Shown: positions 62,823 to 64,000 of the stretch, one piece after another
How positions within the stretch are numbered: position 1 is the stretch's first letter
Layout of the letters: the number at the start of each line of letters is the position of its first letter
Source: an uncultured Faecalibaculum sp.
Lineage (GTDB): Bacteria > Bacillota_I > Bacilli_A > Erysipelotrichales > Erysipelotrichaceae
DNA: 64,000 nt
Assembly: GCF_910588395.1 (NCBI RefSeq)
Contig: NZ_CAJUPA010000008.1
Location: 3,538 to 67,537 of the forward strand
Direction of reading: 5' to 3'
Made by a program: the position numbers and the translations under genes
Notes under the pieces: model-generated
Seen by the model: the letters and a program-made list of their open reading frames with translations, nothing else
Told to the model about the DNA's origin: nothing
The model's database searches: none

Positions 62823-63716
62823 ATGAAACGAGTATGGAAAAACATTGTATGCGGCACCGGACTGGTGCTGCTCGCCGGATCCGCTGTGGCCACCGGCATG
62901 GATATTTTCGGTGCCCAGCCCGGATACAGACAGGAAGAACGGGACTGGTCCTTCGGGGGATTTGACCAGGACGATGCGTTCTTCCATGACCCGGAATCCG
63001 GATTTGATCATGAATATGAAAGCCGCCGTCACTATGACCAGCATGATCACGGTGACCGGTATGATGAAGACAGCAACCGGCGGTTCTTTGAAGGTGACTT
63101 TTCCCTTGACGAAGACGACCGCAGCGAAAACTGCCGCGACCGGAAACAGGACACCGCCCTGGATGAAGACAGTCAGTCCGCAGCCACGCAGGATGACACA
63201 GACAGTGAGCAGGATACAGAGGACAGCAGCCGGGAAAACAGAGACAATGACAAGGCAAAGTCCACCGCCATGCAGCTCATGCAGGCACCCGGAACGGACG
63301 AAGAGGCTGCCATGCGCATGAACATCCGCTGGTATGACGAAGATCCCCGGCAGCCGGTCAATGGCTATGGCCTCTTTGTCTTCCTGCTGGAACTCGCCGC
63401 TCTCGTACTGCTGAGCGTCTGGATGATTGTATCCAAAGCCAACAGCCTCACCTGGAAACAGGTCATGAGCAGCCATCAGACAGAACTGCCTGCCATTCCC
63501 GCAGCTGCCACCGGGACTATGGCAGAGACTTCTGCAGCAGAAACAGGCAAAGAGCAGGAAACTGCGGCAGACAGCAGGAAAGCAGCTGCGGATCAGGATG
63601 AACCTGTGGAAACCATTGAAGTGGAAGAAGTGACTGCAGACTCTGCCGCTGAGCAAAGCAGTGCAGAGAAGCAGGCGGAGGATGCCTCCGGTACCGAAGA
63701 CAAAACAGCGGAATAA
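62823..63716 (+). CDS. Acidic envelope protein with signal-anchor and central TM helix
   Basis: 297 aa. Hydrophobic N-terminus (IVCGTGLVLLAGSAVATGM), a long Asp/Glu/His/Arg-rich region (about 30-180), a helix at about 188-210 (LFVFLLELAALVLLSVWMIV), and an Ala/Glu-rich tail. GAGGAGG stands before ATG 62823. No known domain; composition suggests a disordered surface protein. Confidence 0.6.
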   Translation: MKRVWKNIVCGTGLVLLAGSAVATGMDIFGAQPGYRQEERDWSFGGFDQDDAFFHDPESGFDHEYESRRHYDQHDHGDRYDEDSNRRFFEGDFSLDEDDRSENCRDRKQDTALDEDSQSAATQDDTDSEQDTEDSSRENRDNDKAKSTAMQLMQAPGTDEEAAMRMNIRWYDEDPRQPVNGYGLFVFLLELAALVLLSVWMIVSKANSLTWKQVMSSHQTELPAIPAAATGTMAETSAAETGKEQETAADSRKAAADQDEPVETIEVEEVTADSAAEQSSAEKQAEDASGTEDKTAE

Positions 63717-63729
63717 TCTGTCTTTGATG

Positions 63730-63758
63730 AATGGATCGGGATTTCTGGTCCATTTTTT
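63730..63758 (+). terminator. Terminator
   Basis: AATGGATC and GGTCCATTTTTT form a short stem with T-run after the acidic protein gene. Confidence 0.65.
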
Positions 63759-63954
63759 GTGCCGATGGGGATGGCCAGGCCATCCCTGGCCTGGGCGGAT
63801 ACGGCGAAGGGGGAGAAGGGGTGGCCTGAAAACCGCGGGTACTTCAACGGGAGATCAGGGCAACGGAAGAAAGGGAGAAGAGTTGCACGAAGCGTCGTGA
63901 TTTGCACTTACCGGTAAGGCGGAAGATAAAAACACAAAAAAGAACAAAAAGTGG

Positions 63955-63982
63955 TTGCATTCTCCTGTGGCTGTGGTATTAT
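63955..63982 (+). promoter_or_regulatory. Strong rRNA/tRNA-type promoter at the window edge
   Basis: TTGCAT (63955-63960), 16-nt spacer, TATTAT (63977-63982), preceded by an A-rich UP-like tract (about 63928-63950). The gene it serves lies beyond the window; such promoters are typical of rRNA operons. The bases 63759-63950 hold no gene I can support. Confidence 0.55.
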
Positions 63983-64000
63983 AAGTGAGCCGCAAGTCAG

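Overview
The window looks like a chromosome segment of a moderately high-GC Firmicute, most plausibly a gut Erysipelotrichia/Erysipelotrichaceae-type bacterium. This is inferred from AGGAGG-type ribosome binding sites, rho-independent terminators, a PTS/RpiR sugar operon, a split transketolase, YitT and ECF transport proteins and Rpn/DUF4143 families. No rRNA gene or marker protein here fixes the genus. About 60 protein genes, one tRNA (Pro, GGG) and many terminators can be read. No CRISPR array and no complete insertion sequence with its transposase was found.

Layout. 1-5 kb: an Rpn-type nuclease fragment, malQ, a DUF4143 AAA ATPase flanked by two 62-bp palindromic elements, and a CPBP intramembrane protease. 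5.1-12.6 kb: pfkA-sirC, then an RpiR regulator, a beta-glucoside PTS (EIIBCA), 6-phospho-beta-glucosidase and an aldo/keto reductase. 12.6-19.2 kb: a low-GC accessory island with a sigma-region-4-like regulator, a leaderless DUF1906/peptidoglycan-binding protein, two small membrane proteins, an ISL3 transposase remnant, an orphan secreted protein and a decayed duplicate of one membrane gene. 19.2-24.0 kb: DeoR regulator, hexulose-phosphate isomerase and synthase, mannose-6-P isomerase, then a divergent cobA-hemD fusion. 24.18-24.65 kb: a 471-bp element with terminal inverted repeats and a perfect 8-bp target duplication carrying a small membrane gene.

24.7-32.3 kb: YitT protein, a Panacea-type toxin-antitoxin pair, a VanRS-like two-component system, a self-regulating HTH/membrane pair and an ABC exporter. 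32.4-37.5 kb: iron/siderophore-type ABC importer, DUF2871, a hypothetical and a FUSC membrane protein. 37.9-45.7 kb: siroheme sulfite/nitrite reductase, a charged coiled-coil protein, SDR, split transketolase, HAD phosphatase, 3-hydroxyacyl-CoA dehydrogenase and a lipoprotein. 45.7-50 kb: tRNA-Pro, RluA, PlsY, a membrane-tethered metalloprotease, a flavodoxin-like lipoprotein and a second orphan secreted protein. 50.5-64 kb: phosphoesterase plus a cytosolic BMP-domain fusion, MATE, DAHP synthase, a catalytically dead YfcE-like protein whose gene overlaps a MocR regulator tail to tail, an ECF S component, a GNAT, a nucleoside kinase, three hypothetical envelope proteins and, at the right edge, an rRNA-type promoter.

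How parts fit. The siroheme route is scattered over three loci (sirC, cobA-hemD, sulfite reductase). Sugar entry (PTS, phospho-glucosidase, MalQ, ManA, Pfk) meets pentose interconversion (transketolase, HPS/PHI). The most unusual signals are the four-copy covarying palindrome family, the 471-bp cargo element, the leaderless DUF1906 island and the MocR/YfcE-like pair, in which both proteins lack their family's key catalytic residues.
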